From: Deuterostichococcus epilithicus | Taxonomy: Eukaryota > Chlorophyta > Trebouxiophyceae > Prasiolales > Stichococcaceae | Assembly: GCA_033439295.1 (NCBI GenBank) | Contig: JAVTLE010000023.1 | Location: 806,001 to 870,000 of the forward strand | Direction: 5' to 3' | DNA: 64,000 nucleotides | Shown: piece by piece, positions 1-13,600 of the stretch | Position numbering within the stretch: position 1 is the stretch's first letter | How the letters are laid out: every line of letters begins with the position of its first letter | The notes under the pieces: generated by a model | What the model was told of the DNA's origin: nothing | What the model saw: only the letters and a program-made list of their open reading frames with translations | The model's database searches: none | Made by a program: the position numbers and the translations under genes

Positions 1-1908
1 GAGGTCCGCCTGCAGAGGGTTGGCAGGGTGACAGTGCTGCAATGGTCACCACCTCACAAGGAACAGTTCCGGTTTGTCGTCAGCCTTGTTACAGAGTCAT
101 ACAAACTACGAGACAAATATGCACACTCACCTGCAACAGGCACCAGATCAGACCTGCGGCCATCATCAAGAATACGTTCGGCAAGCAATGGGGAAGCCCA
201 GCATGGCCGCGTGTCTTCGCGCCAATATGCATACTCATATTAGAAGAGAACTTTGCCTTCGGGACCTCCGTAGAAGATTGCACCTGAGGGCCAGTGATGC
301 CAGAGGGGGGCATCCAGAATGAGTGCACTGTCTGCTCCCGCCATTGTGTCCATGTAATCTGCATGGTGCATTGGCGCGCCGGTCCTCCTGCCTGCACTCC
401 TCCTGCCTGGGAATGAGGGGGTGCCAGTTTGCATTCCGATGTCCATCATTAACTGATGTTTTGGCAATGAACATCAAGCATTTTTCACCATGCAAATTGT
501 AGCAGAGCAGAGCGACTGCACCTTTAACGCTGTCTGCGCTGCCCAAACTGCCTTGCCGCCAAGGTGCGGAGCAGTGAGCGGCCACCGAAAGCAGGCAAAA
601 CAGCGAATTCCAACATGTCCTGCACCCTTGCAGTAAGTCGTGCTCATTGTCGAATGCTCAGCAGTTTGTTTCCTTACAATTTGTTGTGGGGTCGTGGAAA
701 ACCACATCCTGCAGTCGGTACATACATATCAAGCCGGATGCAATTCAACAGACCGGCCCGTACCACCGGAGGAAGCCACAGGTGTTGGTGAAGGAGTGAA
801 ACCAGAAGCACTCGCTCGAGAGCAGGGCCGCATTGGGCGCAAGGTAGAAGCACGCGTTTAGGATCTGTCGCAACAAAAAGAAGCGAATAGTTGTTGATTG
901 AATGGAGCGCAACTCTATCGGGAGTTGAACAGGTTGATCCGACAAAGATACCTGAATCAGGAGCATAGCCCCGTACAACTGACAGAGCCGGACCCTCCGT
1001 TTCGTCCATTGTCGCCCTCTGGTGCGCCACAGCTGCTTGATAAAGACGGCAGCGGCCACCAGCATGATGAGCAGGCACACGCCTGCAGGCCAAGAATGGG
1101 ATTTCGGCACACTATATGGGTTACCCAGGGAATCACCATCCAGGGGGACGCAGCAAGAACGCGGAAGGCAGCCACAGTACTGCAATACTGAAGGCAGATA
1201 CGCAATTTGGAGGCGCACCGCCGCAGATAACGTTCAGCACCGCAAAGCGCCTCTTGTCAAACCAGGCACTCTCGTCCTTATAAATCTTCAGGAGAAGTTG
1301 CACCAGCAGCAGTGCAGAAGCAACGGCCACCATCGTCTGCAGCAGCCCAATTAGCAGCTGCACAGGCAGACAGGCACAAATGTTGCCAGTGCCGTCGACG
1401 AAGTGCCCTTGCGGATGGGTTCACGGGTGATATCGGGCTGTGACAGCGGCTGTCAGCAGCTCGGCTTCCCAGGGCTGGCTCCAGTTAGATCCGGCCATCG
1501 TGCAGTGAGCGACCAATAACTCACCCGAGTCGTGCTGGCAGATTCGCACTCCAGCTTCAGCACCACATGCGGGCTGGACAGGTCGAGGGCTGCGGCTTTT
1601 GGGGGAACATCACTTGTGCACGGGCTGCTGCCCGCTTCGTTGCCGCTGCCGCTGCCGCTGCCGTCGCTGCTGTCAAGACGGGCACCACATCTCTCTCCAC
1701 TGTTATCAGGTGCTGCTGTGACGCCTTCACCTGCCACTACATGATCGCACCGCACATGAGCGGGCAGCTATCACCTTAAGCGCCGCACGTGTATGTCTCG
1801 CAAAACGGACTGCAAAATCAAGCTCTGCAGGGTTGGTGCACTTGCATTCGGAGCTGCATAGCGTCGGTGTCGCTTCCTGAGGGTGCGGGGCTGCCCCTTG
1901 CTCCACAT
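1..1908 (-). CDS. Class-3 lipase copy 1 (L1), N-terminal part only; continues beyond the left edge
   Basis: Multi-exon gene whose 5' end lies in the window. The proposed start is the ATG at 1908 (begins MWSKGQPRTLRKRHRR), chosen because the same basic N-terminus starts all three copies. A Ser/Gly-rich exon follows (about 1738-1515, donor GTGAGT), then exons encoding hydrophobic, membrane-type segments near 1351-1233 (LLIGLLQTMVAVASALLL), 1110-960 (GVCLLIMLVAAAVFIKQLW), 870-800 and 180-130 (MMAAGLIWCLLQ). The lipase domain, which in copies 2 and 3 lies about 3-6 kb further downstream, falls outside the window. By homology to the other copies this is a membrane-anchored lipase resembling plant class-3 lipases and sn1-specific diacylglycerol lipases, acting on acyl lipids at a membrane. 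Its introns differ more from L2 and L3 than those two differ from each other here. Whether this copy is intact cannot be judged. Confidence 0.7.
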
Positions 1909-2774
1909 CCTGCGGCCCACCGTGCTGCGCCCTCCGCAAGGTCAGCCTGCGCCATGCGCCCCTTGACGCCTCGTATGCGTCTGCCGCACAGACATGAAGC
2001 ATTTGTGGTTATGTGAAGCAAGGTCGATATGGTAGAGGGTCTCTTCATATGATCCTGGGCCTCGCACTCACAACCGTTTTGAATCGGGTGGCTAAACCGT
2101 GCTGACTACGGCACATTCATGCGCGCACGATGCAGACACCTACGCTTCGGGTGTTACGCTATCTGAGAGACTGCGCTGCGAGCAGATCCCACGGCCTCAC
2201 CTGCCAAAAGCCTGCTGAGCGCGATAAACATATTGTGTCACAACCTGCCCCGGTGTTGAACGAGTGCATGTGAGCCTGCTGCAGAGAGCGTTTGCGAGCG
2301 TGGTTTGCCTCGCATCCTGGTGCGTATGCGGCTGAAGACAGTATGATCTGTGCTAGAACCTACGTGTCACATGCATACACGTGACCCTGTCCACGAAGCA
2401 AGTTGGGACTGGACGGACAAGCGCAATTCGGACACTGACCTGGGTGAGAGCCTGTTTTTACGGAATAGCCATGCGCGACATTGCAGCGAGTAGAGCGAGT
2501 AGCTCTGGCTGAACATGTCACGTGAGCCACGGCGCAGACTGGTGCTTGTACAGCCGACAGCGTTCGTTGTTCGCTGCGAAAGCGTAAGGTCTGCGGCACC
2601 ATATCAGCCGCAGCCGGATACTTATAAGTGTGCATTCCGTTGCGAAACACCAAAATTGAATGAAGTCAGGTGTTCCAAACCACAGCGGCCACAACGAACA
2701 ACAAATCCTTGCCGAGAAGTTAATGTTGAAGAGGTCTGCTCTTCCTGACACGGGGGCACACGGAGTCACTGCTC
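1909..2774. other. Intergenic spacer between L2 (3' side) and L1 (5' side)
   Basis: No coding frame with family similarity. It holds the 5' flank of L1 and the 3' flank of L2. Parts are shared with 9398-10618 and 17411-18350, so the spacer duplicated with the genes. No promoter motif is clear enough to call. Confidence 0.6.
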
Positions 2775-5700
2775 TCACTGCTCTCCGCCCGGCGTCAGGC
2801 GCCGCATGCCAACCGACTTGGCCATCGGCGCGTTGTACTCGCACTGATCCCATGCTGTTGCTGCTGCCTTGCTGGGCTTGACGGAGCCCCTGCGGCCACC
2901 GAGGCTGTAGATGCTCGCTGGACTCGGCCTGCCCTTCAGCTTGTTGCCGCTGGGCGCCTCGATGGCCGCCAGGCTGCCATCGGCCTGCGCATCGATACAT
3001 GTGATGATCCATGTGCTGCGGCATGAAGAAGCAGCGGAGATGCCATTCTGAAGACTCGGGGTCATGCAAAACTGACCGCTTTGCAAGCACTCACAATGCA
3101 GCAGACTTCAGACCAAGGCAGCAGCAGCCAGACCAAGGCAGCAGACGCAGACCCTGGCAGCTATCGCAGGGCATGCTGCGATGAATGCATTCCTTCGGAA
3201 AAGGATTCAGCAGGCTGCACCTCCAGACTCAAGCCCTCGTCCTGCAGAATGTCCTCCAGCACGAAGCCGGCGCTCTCCAGAATGCCCCGCAGCGGCTCGT
3301 TGCCGGTGATCATGTCCAGCACGCCCTGTGAGCCGCCAACAGCGCCCTGCACAAGGCAGCAGCTCAATCAATCTACCCGGACAATCACGTGCTGCTGGCA
3401 TCGTCACGGGGCTTCAGGCTTTAACAGCAGAATTGACAGCATGCTCACATGCGAGGTCCGCAGCAAGCACGTCCCGCAATGAGGCTCAAGACAGCCAGCA
3501 CCATTGTGGAATTTCAAGAGCCTCAAGGCAGGTATGGCACGACCAGTCCGAACAGCCGACGACCGCACCTTGGGGGTAAACTGCGCCGCAAGAACCCGCA
3601 TGAAGCTGTTGGCGTACTGGCTGAGGAAGTGGGGCGCCGTGGAACCGACTACATGACCAGCACATCTAAATTCAGGCCGCTGGCGGACCAATCAAGCAAC
3701 ACTGCCAGCGAAGTCAGCATGTCGGTATGCAGCATCCCGGAACCATCCCAGCAGCGGCCAGCCCTTCAACGGACCAACAAATGGCATGGCTGGGTGGCAT
3801 GGTGCGGTCTCGGGACTCACATGGAAACCTGAAGTGCAGCCGCTTCTCCAGCGGGGTGGGTCGCACTCTCAAATCCCCCAGTGGGTTGATAACGACCTGC
3901 AAAGCCAGCAAGGCGGCACATTGCTACCATGGGCTGCAGTGTTGTGATGCAGTAGTGTGACAGTTTAGATGCGGTGTGGCGGAGTGCTCTGTGCTGCTTG
4001 TTCGTGAGACATCGGGTCGTCGACGGGAGCGGCGCAGCAACCAGCAGCAGTGCCGGAATCGCATGAAAGGCGTGGACTGACTCACACGCTGCCCTGTATG
4101 CTTGTAGATCCAGAACTTGCCCACTTTCGTGATCTGCGGCAGCCACAGTACATGTCTGGCAGTTTGTAACCCGTCAGAGGTCAATCAATGCACTACGCTC
4201 CTGCCAGTCACAGTTGTGACTGAGCCCTCTGTGCTTTCAAGCCAAACACGCAGGTCCAGAAGGCAACTTCCAGATACCGCATCTGTGTCGTTCACGATGC
4301 CCCACTGCTCGGCCACATGCCGGTTGGCGTCGGCCGCAAAGGCAGAATTGCCAACGCGCGGCGCCCCAAACGTGTAGCACTCCACCTGACGACACAGACA
4401 CACATCGTTAGAGCCCCTACCGTCAGGCGGACACAGCACTACGGTCAGTGGCGTCCAGCATATTGCCAGGTGCAGCTGGTCAAGGTGTGTCCTGGTAATC
4501 ATGCCATGCTCACCTGATGCAAACCAAACTCGGCGGCCAGGTCATAGGCGGCAAGGGTGGCGAGAGCGCCGCCCAAGCTGTGCCCTGTGAAAAGACCCGC
4601 AACACCATTAGAGGCCAGACTTGCCGAGGACATGCCCAGATCTGGAAGCTTGCACATCAGGGTAAGAGGCTGTGCAGCTCAAGCTGTGAGACTGGCGGGA
4701 GGATGTGAGAGCTGCGCACCTGTGACGAGGATGCGCATGTCGGCCGCTCCTGTCCCTGCGACCGTCAGCAGCTCCCTGACACGTCTTAGGACGCGTTCCC
4801 TGCATTCAGAGAAGTAAGACAAAAAACCATGAACGCCGGAACGACAGGGCAAGCAAGCCGAACTGGCCAAGAGGGACTTCGAGTGACGCCTCTCATGCAC
4901 ATTGACAAACTTCAAACGACCTGCAGCCGAACAGCATCTGACCCCTCAACTCCGCTATCGCACGGGCACATTGCAGCGGGCACACCTGAAGCCGCCGGCT
5001 GTCCATGCTTGCAGAAAGCCCTTGTGTACCCTCGCTGGCCACATGCCGTGTTGCCGCGGGTGCCGCGACAACAGCACCTGCAGGGCATGAGGGATCGATG
5101 CGGCATGAGCAGCTGGGCATGTCGAAGGCTGACGATGCTCCATGCATCTGCGTTCGCTGTGAGGTGGCATGCCGAGTGCAGTGTCTATCAGACCAACGCA
5201 AGAAGCCTCGACCTCAAGTGGCCCAGAATCCAATAGTGAGGTTGCTAGGACGTGGCGACTGAAAGGGTTACCTGGATGTCAGCAGCGCAGCCCCCGGCGC
5301 TGGCGGTGCCCCGGAAGGCCAGCACTATGGCCTTGCGGCCGCAACCCAGCAGCATCTTTGTGTCGTGCACCTTGGGCTCGCGCATCACCTCGATGCTGTC
5401 CAGCTCGAAGAGCTTCAGCGCGGCCTCGATCCGCGGGTCCATGGTCATGTGCCCCTGCAGAGCGGTGGCGGCGCTGTTCGGCTGATGCAAGGAATGCAGC
5501 CTATTGCCATATGCACCCCAATAACAGGTTGATGGTCAAGCCGTGCCGTCGTCGCTGGTCTGGTCATGACTGAACCTGTGCACGTCAGCTGATTGTGGGG
5601 CCTCGCACCTCCAGCGCATTGGGGTCGCCACTGGATGCCGCGGCATCTTCATCGGCGCCTGCTCGCTCCTCATATCGGTACGATATGAAGCTCCAGTGGA

Positions 5701-8700
5701 ATGCCTGCAGCGGCAGCCATGTTGATGCAGGTTCAGCGCCCCACTGATACACCTTCCTCGCACTCAATGCAGGCATCACATCTAGGTAACTTGCATTCTT
5801 CAAAGCAAGAACAGATGAACGGCTTTTGAGTTAAACTGATGTGTCACTTGCCAGTGATGAACTTCCAAGCTGCATGCAGAATGCGCACCTTTAGCGCAGT
5901 CTCCACGCAAAACAGCGGCTCCCTGTCGAGGTCGTCATTCACAGCGTGCTGCGCCATTGCCTGGCGCCTCACATCCCGCTTGGCCTGCCTGCTGTCCTCA
6001 GTCCACGCCACGTCTTGCAGCAGCACCTGCGGTAAGTGCAAGCAAGAAGTTTGCGCGCCTGAACCCTAGAGTTGGTCATTGCCAGGAGCTTGGTCACGCA
6101 GCACCTGCTGTCAACATGAACTGAGGACCGCCCCAGGCACGAGTCTGTGATGGGCTTCTATCGTCGGCTGCGCTGAAGAACATGCAGGGTGCACAAGACG
6201 TAAGGAAGTATGCGAGGGGGGAGGAGCGATGGCCACAGCGATATGCTGCATTTGGTTTGGAGTGCCTAGTAGGCACCTTGAGGAGCGGCTCCAGATCGGT
6301 CGCCGACCTCGGCATGAAAAACAGCGCCTGCGATGCATCAGACGTTGCATGGCCTATGGTGGCACAGTTGCTGTGAAGGAAGGAAGAAACAAAATTTTGG
6401 GGGAAGGGAAAATGCAGCAATATGCGCAATATTGAATCGGCTTTCTGCCTACAAACTCACTGTGGTTGCTGTAAGCGCCGCCGCAACGAGCTGGTTTGGC
6501 AGAAGCCCAAACCATGTCTGTAGGTAGTTCGAGCATAGGCCTGGATCGCTGAACCAGAGGGCAGAGGTGCCTGCGCAGACGGGGACACAGTCATATGGCA
6601 ATGACTTCAGCTCCTGATCCGTGGCAGTCGCTTGCAATCCTGGCAACATTGAGACTCACAAACGAAGAGGAAGGTGGCGCAGAGTCCGCTGGTCTTTTTC
6701 TGCAGCAGGGCATCAGAACTCCTGTTGCTGATGCAGAACGCTCATATGCTGGATTCGACAAGATGCAGCTGCAATGCGGCATGAAAGCAGCATTGGTCAA
6801 TTGTTGGGTTTTTACCTGCAAGCGAGCGATGACATGTCCAACCCTGGAAGCAGACGAACCCCTATCAGCCTGTGATCAGCTGTGGGAATGCTTTCAATCG
6901 GTTGCCAATGCAACATTCCAGGCAAGGGTTGATGGTCACCTGAACTGAGCGTATGGCGCTGCGTTGAGGGCGCGGAAGGTGCGGCAGTAGTAGAATCCTG
7001 AGAGGGCGGTGAATGCCCCGATGCCACCCGCAATGAGTCTGCAGCCGGCAGCAAAGACGGTCTGAGACTGCTATTGGTACATGAGCATCTGGTAACATGT
7101 GCATTGCGGAATATTGTCGTTTAGAGGCGCTGGTAAACGCAATGCACGCTGCGTGCTTATGAGAATGCCCTGTGCCTAAAATTATGCAATGACATCTGCA
7201 CTTGAACTTTTGCAGCTCACCCGGTGGTTACACCAGTCCCCCTCCCGTCTCCACCGGAGGTGTGGCAGAGCGTCACGTAGTCTGCACAGGTGGTGCCGTC
7301 TGCAAACATCATACCAAGAGCTGTATTACAAACGTGCAGTTCAACAGAACACAAAGCGCAGCAAGGTTTGAACCTTTCAAAACTGTCTTATGAAGTGCAA
7401 CGAGACATACCTGTGCGAGGAGGTGACTTAGCCGAGGCTCGCATGTAGCAGAGGTCCGCCTGCAGAGGGTTGGAGTGATAGCGCTGCAATGTTCCCCAAC
7501 TTTACATATATGTCTGACATTTCGTCATCGTTGGTGTGCATACTACAGGACAACATGCGCACCCACCTGCAGCAGGCACCAGATTAGACCTGCAGCCACG
7601 ATCAACAATTGGTTCAGCAAGAGATGAGGAAGCCCTGCATGGCCGCACGTTTTCACGTCAGTTATGCATCTGCTTATCAAGGTGATCTGTTTCTACAGGA
7701 TGTCTACCAGCAAATGCACCTGATGGCCAGTGATGCCAAAGAGGGGCATCTAGAATAATTGCACTGTCTGCTCCTGCGATTGTGTCCATGACGTCTGCAC
7801 GCCGCATTGGCGCGACGCCTCTCCTGCCTGCGAACAAGTGGGTGCCACATTGCATTCTGATGTCCCTCAGAGTCGGGTCTTGGCACTGAGCATCGCGCAT
7901 CACTTTCGCCAAGCATTGCTGACAAGAGCGGACAGGAATGACTGCGCAGGTTACTGCACCTTTGTCGCCGGGTGCGCTGCCAGAATGGCCGTGCCGCCAA
8001 GGTGCGGAGCAGTGAGCGGCCATCGACAGCAGGCAAAACAGCGTATTCCAACATGTCCTGCGCCGTTGCAGTGACTCGTGCTCATTGTCAAATGCTCCGT
8101 CATGTTTCAATTGCATTTGTTCGGGGCCGTGGTACACCACAACCTGCATTCAGGTACATGCACATCAAGCCAGATGCAAATGGTCAACAGACCAGCCCGT
8201 ACCACCGAAGGAAGCCGCAGGTACTAGTGAAGGGGTGAAACAAGAAGCACTTGCTCGAGAGCAAGGCCGCATTGGGCGCTAGGTAGAAGCACGCATTGAG
8301 GATCTGCCGCCACGGAAGAATCGAGTCATTCCATCACTTATTTCATTTGCCAATGTATCAGGAAGTGGACAGGTCAGACAGGAAAGGAACAGATGAACTT
8401 GTTTTGAACAGGAACGAACAGAAGATGAAGAACAGAGATGAACAGATATAACAAAAGCACCTGAATCAGCAGCATTGCCCCGTACAACTGACAGAGCCGG
8501 ACCCTCCGTTTCGTCCATCGCCGCCCTCTGGTGCGCCACAGCTGCATGACGAAGACGGCAGCGGCCGCCAGCATGATGAGCAGGCACACGCCTGCCGCCC
8601 AAGAATGGCATTCAAGCCCGCTGTATCGGTTAGCCAGGGAAGCCGCAGCGACAACGCAGCAGGGAGTCACAGTACTGCAACACTGGAGGCAGATTCGCAG

Positions 8701-9397
8701 TGTGGAGACGTACTGCTGCAGATCACGTTCAGCACCGCAAAGTGCTGCTTGTCGAACCAGGCGCTCTCATCCTGATATTTCCTCAGGAGAATTTGCGCTA
8801 GCACGACCGCGGCAGCCACGGCCACCATCGTCTGCAGCAGCCCAATCAGCAGCTGCACAGCAGACAGGCACCGCTGTTGTCAGCGCAGTCGATCAGAGTT
8901 GCCTTAGGATTGGGTTTATGGGCTGTAGTCGGCCCGTGACAGGGTGTGCCACCAGCTCGGCTTCCAGGTTTGAGTCCAGTTGGATCAGGCCATCATGCAG
9001 TGCGCGCCCACCACCTCACCCGAGTCGTGTTGGCAGATTCACACTCCAGCTTCAGCACCACATGCGGGCTGGACAGGTCGAGGGCAGCTGTCTTTGGGGG
9101 ACTGTCACTCGTGCATGGGCTGCTGTCCGCTTTGCTGCCGCTGCTGCTGCTGCTGCCACCGCTGCTGTCGGGACGGGCGCTAGATCCCGCTCCGCTGTCA
9201 TCGCGTGCTGCAGTGACGCCGCCATCACCTGCGACTGCATGATCCCCGCGTGCGTGGGCAGCTACCATCGCAAGCACATCTATATCGTGTGGTTTGGTCC
9301 GCATGTTCGAGCTCTGCAGGATTGATGCACTTGCCTGCGGCGCTGCATAGCGCCGGTGTCGCTTCCTGAGGGTGCAGGGCTGCCCCTTGCTCCACAT
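2775..9397 (-). CDS. Class-3 lipase copy 2 (L2), sn1-DAG-lipase-like membrane lipase
   Basis: Complete multi-exon gene, proposed start ATG at 9397, stop at 2775-2777. The N-terminal half carries a basic start, a Ser-rich stretch (about 9230-9030) and several hydrophobic segments (about 8850-8740, 8620-8460, 7620-7560, 7040-6950). The C-terminal half is a fungal-lipase-type alpha/beta hydrolase: REPLFCVETALK (about 5930), DPRIEAALKLFELDSIEV then AIVLAFRGTAS at 5440-5280 (oxyanion region), the nucleophile elbow GHSLGG near 4590-4560, YTFGAPRVGNSAF then IVNDTDAV at 4380-4270 (acid residue), GKFWIYKHTGQRV at 4125, GDLRVRPTPLEKRL at 3880, and PHFLSQYANSFMRVL at 3630, the likely catalytic His. The last exon holds a polar tail ending near KSVGMRRLTPGGEQ. 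Domain order matches plant class-3 lipases of the At1g05790 type and DAG lipases (family knowledge). Predicted role is release of a fatty acid from di- or monoacylglycerol at a membrane. Not every exon border was fixed, particularly 6.0-8.7 kb. Confidence 0.82.
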
Positions 9398-10618
9398 CCG
9401 GAGGCCCACCGCGCTGCGCCGCCACCCACGAGGTCGGCCCACGCCACGCGCCCCTCAAAGCCTCGTCTGCGTCTGTCGTACAGATATAGAGCATCAGTAG
9501 TTGTCTGTAGCGACGCTGAAATGCCACAGTTCTCCCTCCTGTCCCTGTCGAGACTGTGCTCCGTCTGGCATCAGGTGACTAAACCGTGCTGGATACGGCA
9601 GTTTCATGCACGCGCGGGGCAGACACCTGCGGTTCCAGGTTTTACACTCTCTGAGAAAATGCGCTGCGAGCGGATCCACGGCCTCACCTGCTAAAAGGCT
9701 GCCGAGGCCGAGCGCGAACATATTTTTGCTACGACCTGCCCGGTGTTAAACGAGTGCAAGTGAGCGTGTTGTTGGAGTGATTGCGAGCATGTTTGCCTGG
9801 CATCTGGTGCGCATGCGGCTGAAGGGGATAGGAGGCGAGACCTGGGCTAGAACCTATGTGTCACATGAACACACGTGACCTTGCCCGTCCGAGGAGGAAT
9901 GCTCCCCAGGTTCACCCAGTGCAGTGGAGCCAAGCATGTGCCTTCTTCTCCCATTTCCATTCCCATCTGCAAGATAAAGGGCGTTGACGACCGAGACTTA
10001 CTTCTGGCCTAGTGGTTAATTTCCAGTATGCACCCTTTCTGTCGGAGGAACATGGCGATACAGGTATGCGAAGGACTTTTCAGCCGCATCGTCTGGTTGA
10101 AGGCATAAAAAAGCTGCCAGCGAACCTATTCTTTCCATTAAATTATTTGCCTGTGCAGAACAGTACTTTCTGCCAGCCGCCAACCGGTGAAACGCGCTGT
10201 GCATCGAGGGATGTGTGAGTGTCGGTGAACAAAGTCGGTCCCAGCGGCCAAGGATCGTACAGTAGGGAAACCTGGCTGGGAGCCTTTGCTTACAGGATAG
10301 GGAGCCAGGAGCGGCACCTCACATTTCAAGGCTATCAGGAAGCAGTTTCAACTACCTGCATATGTAGGATGAGCTAAAGCGCAGAATGGATCTTGGACGG
10401 CTCCCGGCAGAGATGTTATTTGCTGTCAAAACGCGTACGATCTGCAGCGCCATATGTATATTTAAAGCCGCACCTGATCATGCACGTAAAATTCTCCTTA
10501 GGCCCTGCAGAAAGTTCAGTTGTACTACCACACCACAGCGGCCGGAACGAGCACATACCACTGCCGAGGAATCAAATTCGGTTTCCAAATCGTCTGCCGG
10601 ACACGGTGGCCCACAGAG
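9398..10618. other. Intergenic spacer between L3 (3' side) and L2 (5' side)
   Basis: About 1.2 kb without a recognisable gene. It repeats material from the other lipase spacers, including a block around 9850-10000 and one around 10170-10300. It should hold the L2 promoter and the L3 3' UTR. Short open frames here show no family signature. Confidence 0.6.
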
Positions 10619-13600
10619 TCACTGCTCTCCACCGTACGTCGTTAGGCGCTGCATGCCAACCGACTTGGCCATCGGCGCGTTGTACTCGCACTGATCCCAT
10701 GCTGTTGCTGCTGCCTTGCTGGGCTTGACGGAGCCCCTGCGGCCACCGAGGCTGTAGATGCTCGCCGGACTCGGCCTGCCCTTCAGCTTGTTGCCGCTGG
10801 GCGCCTCGATGGACGCCAGGCTGCCATCGGCCTGCGCATTGATACATGTGACGATCCATGTGCTGCGGCATGAAGAAGCAGCGGAGGTGCCAATCTGAAG
10901 ACTCGGGGTCATGCAAAACTGACCGCTTTGCAAGCACTCACAATGCAGCAGACTCCAGACCAAGGCAGCAGCAGCCAGACCAAGGCAGCAGACGCAGACC
11001 CTGGCAGCTATCGCAGTAGGGCATGCTGCGGCGGATGCATTTCTGATTACATGTATACACCGGGATTCACCTGCAGACTCAAGCCCTCGTCCTGCAGAAC
11101 GTCCTCCAGCACGAAGCCGGCGCTCTCCAGGATGCCCCGCAGCGGCTCGTTGCCGGTGATCATGTCCAGCACGCCCTGTGAGCCGCCGACAGCTCCCTGC
11201 ACAAGTTTGCAGGCAGGTCTAGCCCGGCAGCATCTCAACAAATCTACCTGGACAGCTGCGTGATGACGGCATTGTCGTGGGACTGTGCGGCTATCACAGT
11301 GGGTCCAACAGCAAGCTCACATGCAGGTCCGCAGCAAGCACGTCCTACAATAGAGGCCCAGACAGCCAGCACTGTTATGGAATTTCAGGAGCCTCAAGGC
11401 AGGTATGGCACGACCAGGCCGGACAGCCGACGACCGCACTTTGGGGGTAAACTGCGCCGCGAGAACCCGCATGAAGCTGTTGGCGTACTGGCTGAGGAAG
11501 TGGGGCCCCGCGGAACCGACTACATGACCAACACATCCAAACTCAGGCCGCTGGCGGACCAATCAAGCAACACTGCCAGCGAAGTCAGCATGTCGATATG
11601 CAGCATCCTAGTACCTCCCACAGCAGCGGCCAGACACGCAAAGGACCAACAAATGGCATGGCTAAGAGGCATGGTGCTGCCACGGACTCACATGGAAACC
11701 TGAAGTGCAGCCGCTTCTCCAGCGGCGTGGGTCGCACTATCAAGTCCCCTAGTGGGTTGATGACGACCTGCAAAGCCAGCAAGGCGGCATGTTGCGACCG
11801 TGGGCTACAGTGCCATGGATGCAGTGTGACAGAGCCATCTGTGCTGCATGCTCGTGAGGCAGTGACATCGGGTCATCGATGACAGCGGCGCAGCAACCAG
11901 CAGCAGTGCCGGAATCGCATGAAAGGCGTGGACTGACTCACGCGCTGCCCTGTATGCTTGTAGATCCAGAACTTGCCCACTTTCGTGATCTACAGCAGTC
12001 CAATACTCGTCAATGGCATTTTGTGACCCGCCAGTAGTGGTCAATCGATGTACTACTACATCACAGAGCTCCTGCCGGCCACAGACGTGACTGAGCCCCC
12101 TGTGCTTTCAAGCCAAACACGCAGGTCCAGAAGGCAAAACTCACATACCGCATCTGTGTCGTTCACGATGCCCCACTGCTCGGCCACATGCCGGTTGGCA
12201 TCGGCCACAAAGGCAGAATTGCCGACGCGCGGTGCCCCAAACGTGTAGCACTCCACCTGATGACACAGACACAAATTGTTGGAGCCCCACCATTCAGGCG
12301 GGCACAGCACTACGTTCGGTGGCGTCCAGCATATTGCCAGGTGCAGCTGGTCAAGGTGTGTCCTGGTAATCATGCCATGCTCACCTGATGCAAACCGAAC
12401 TCGGCGGCCAGGTCATAGGCGGCGAGGGTGGCGAGGGCGCCGCCCAAGCTGTGCCCTGTGAAACGACCCGCAACACCATTAGAGGCCAGACTTGCCGACG
12501 GCATGCTCAGGTCTGGAAGCTTGCACATCAGGGGAAGAGGCTGTGCAGCTCGTGCTGTGAGACTGGCAGGAGGATGTGGGAAGCTGCACACCTGTGACAA
12601 GGATGCGCATGTCGGGCGCTCCCTCTCCTGCGACCGTCAGCACCTCCCCAACACGTCTTAGGACGCGCTCCCTGCAATCAGATTAATCAACAAAAACCAT
12701 GAATGTCGGAACGACAGGGCAAGCAAGCCGAAGTGGCAGCCGAGAAACATTCTCAGAAAAGATAGGATAAGCACCAAACATGAACACAGAACATATTGTA
12801 AGCATCGTGTTCATTGTAAGCAAGCCGTACCGGCCCAGATGGACTTCGAGTGACACCTCTGATGCACATTGACAGAAATCGAGTAAGCATCTGAACCCTC
12901 AACTCCGCTCTCGCATGGGCATACTGCAGCGGGGCACACCTGAAGCCGCCGGCTGTCCACGCTTGCAGAAAGCCCTTGTGCACCCTCGCTGGCCACATGC
13001 CGTGCTGCCGCGGGTGCCGTGATAGTAGCACCTGCAGGGCGCAGGGGATCTCTGCAGCATGAGCCAGTCGGGCATGAGGAAGGTTGCAGGATGCTGCATG
13101 CGATCTGCCGTGCGCTGGGATATATCATGATATGTATATATCAGGCCAAATGTGCAGCGTACACAGAGGCCTCGACCTCAAGTCGACCCAGAATCGAATC
13201 GTGATGTCCCAGGATGTGGCGACTCAAAAGGTACCTGGATGTCAGCAGCGCAGCCCCCGGCGCTGGCGGTGCCCCGGAAGGCCAGCACTATGGCCTTGCG
13301 GCCGCAACCCAGCAGCATCTTTGTGTCGTGCACCTTGGGCTCGCGCATCACCTCAATGCTGTCCAGCTCGAAGAGCTTCAGCGCGGCCTCGATCCGCGGG
13401 TCCATGGTCATGTGTCCCTGCGAAGCGGTAGAGTCTCTGTCTGGGTGATGCAGGGTGATTCGCTGTATGCATCCCAACAGGTGGACAAGCCACGCCATCG
13501 TCGCTGGACTGGTCATGACTGAACCTGTGCACGTCAGCTGATTGCGGGGCCTCGCACCTCCAGCGCATTGGGGTCGCCACTGGATGCCGCGGCATCTTCG

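Noticed and set aside
1-1908. L1 as a truncated lipase pseudogene
   Set aside because: It is cut only by the window edge. Its N-terminal exons are open and keep membrane segments, so there is no evidence of decay.
9301-9397. GC donor (GCAAGT) at the end of lipase exon 1
   Set aside because: A GC site is present, but the Ser-rich next exon is read in phase only if the GTGYA-type GT donor a few bases further on is used, so I did not count it among the GC-AG introns.
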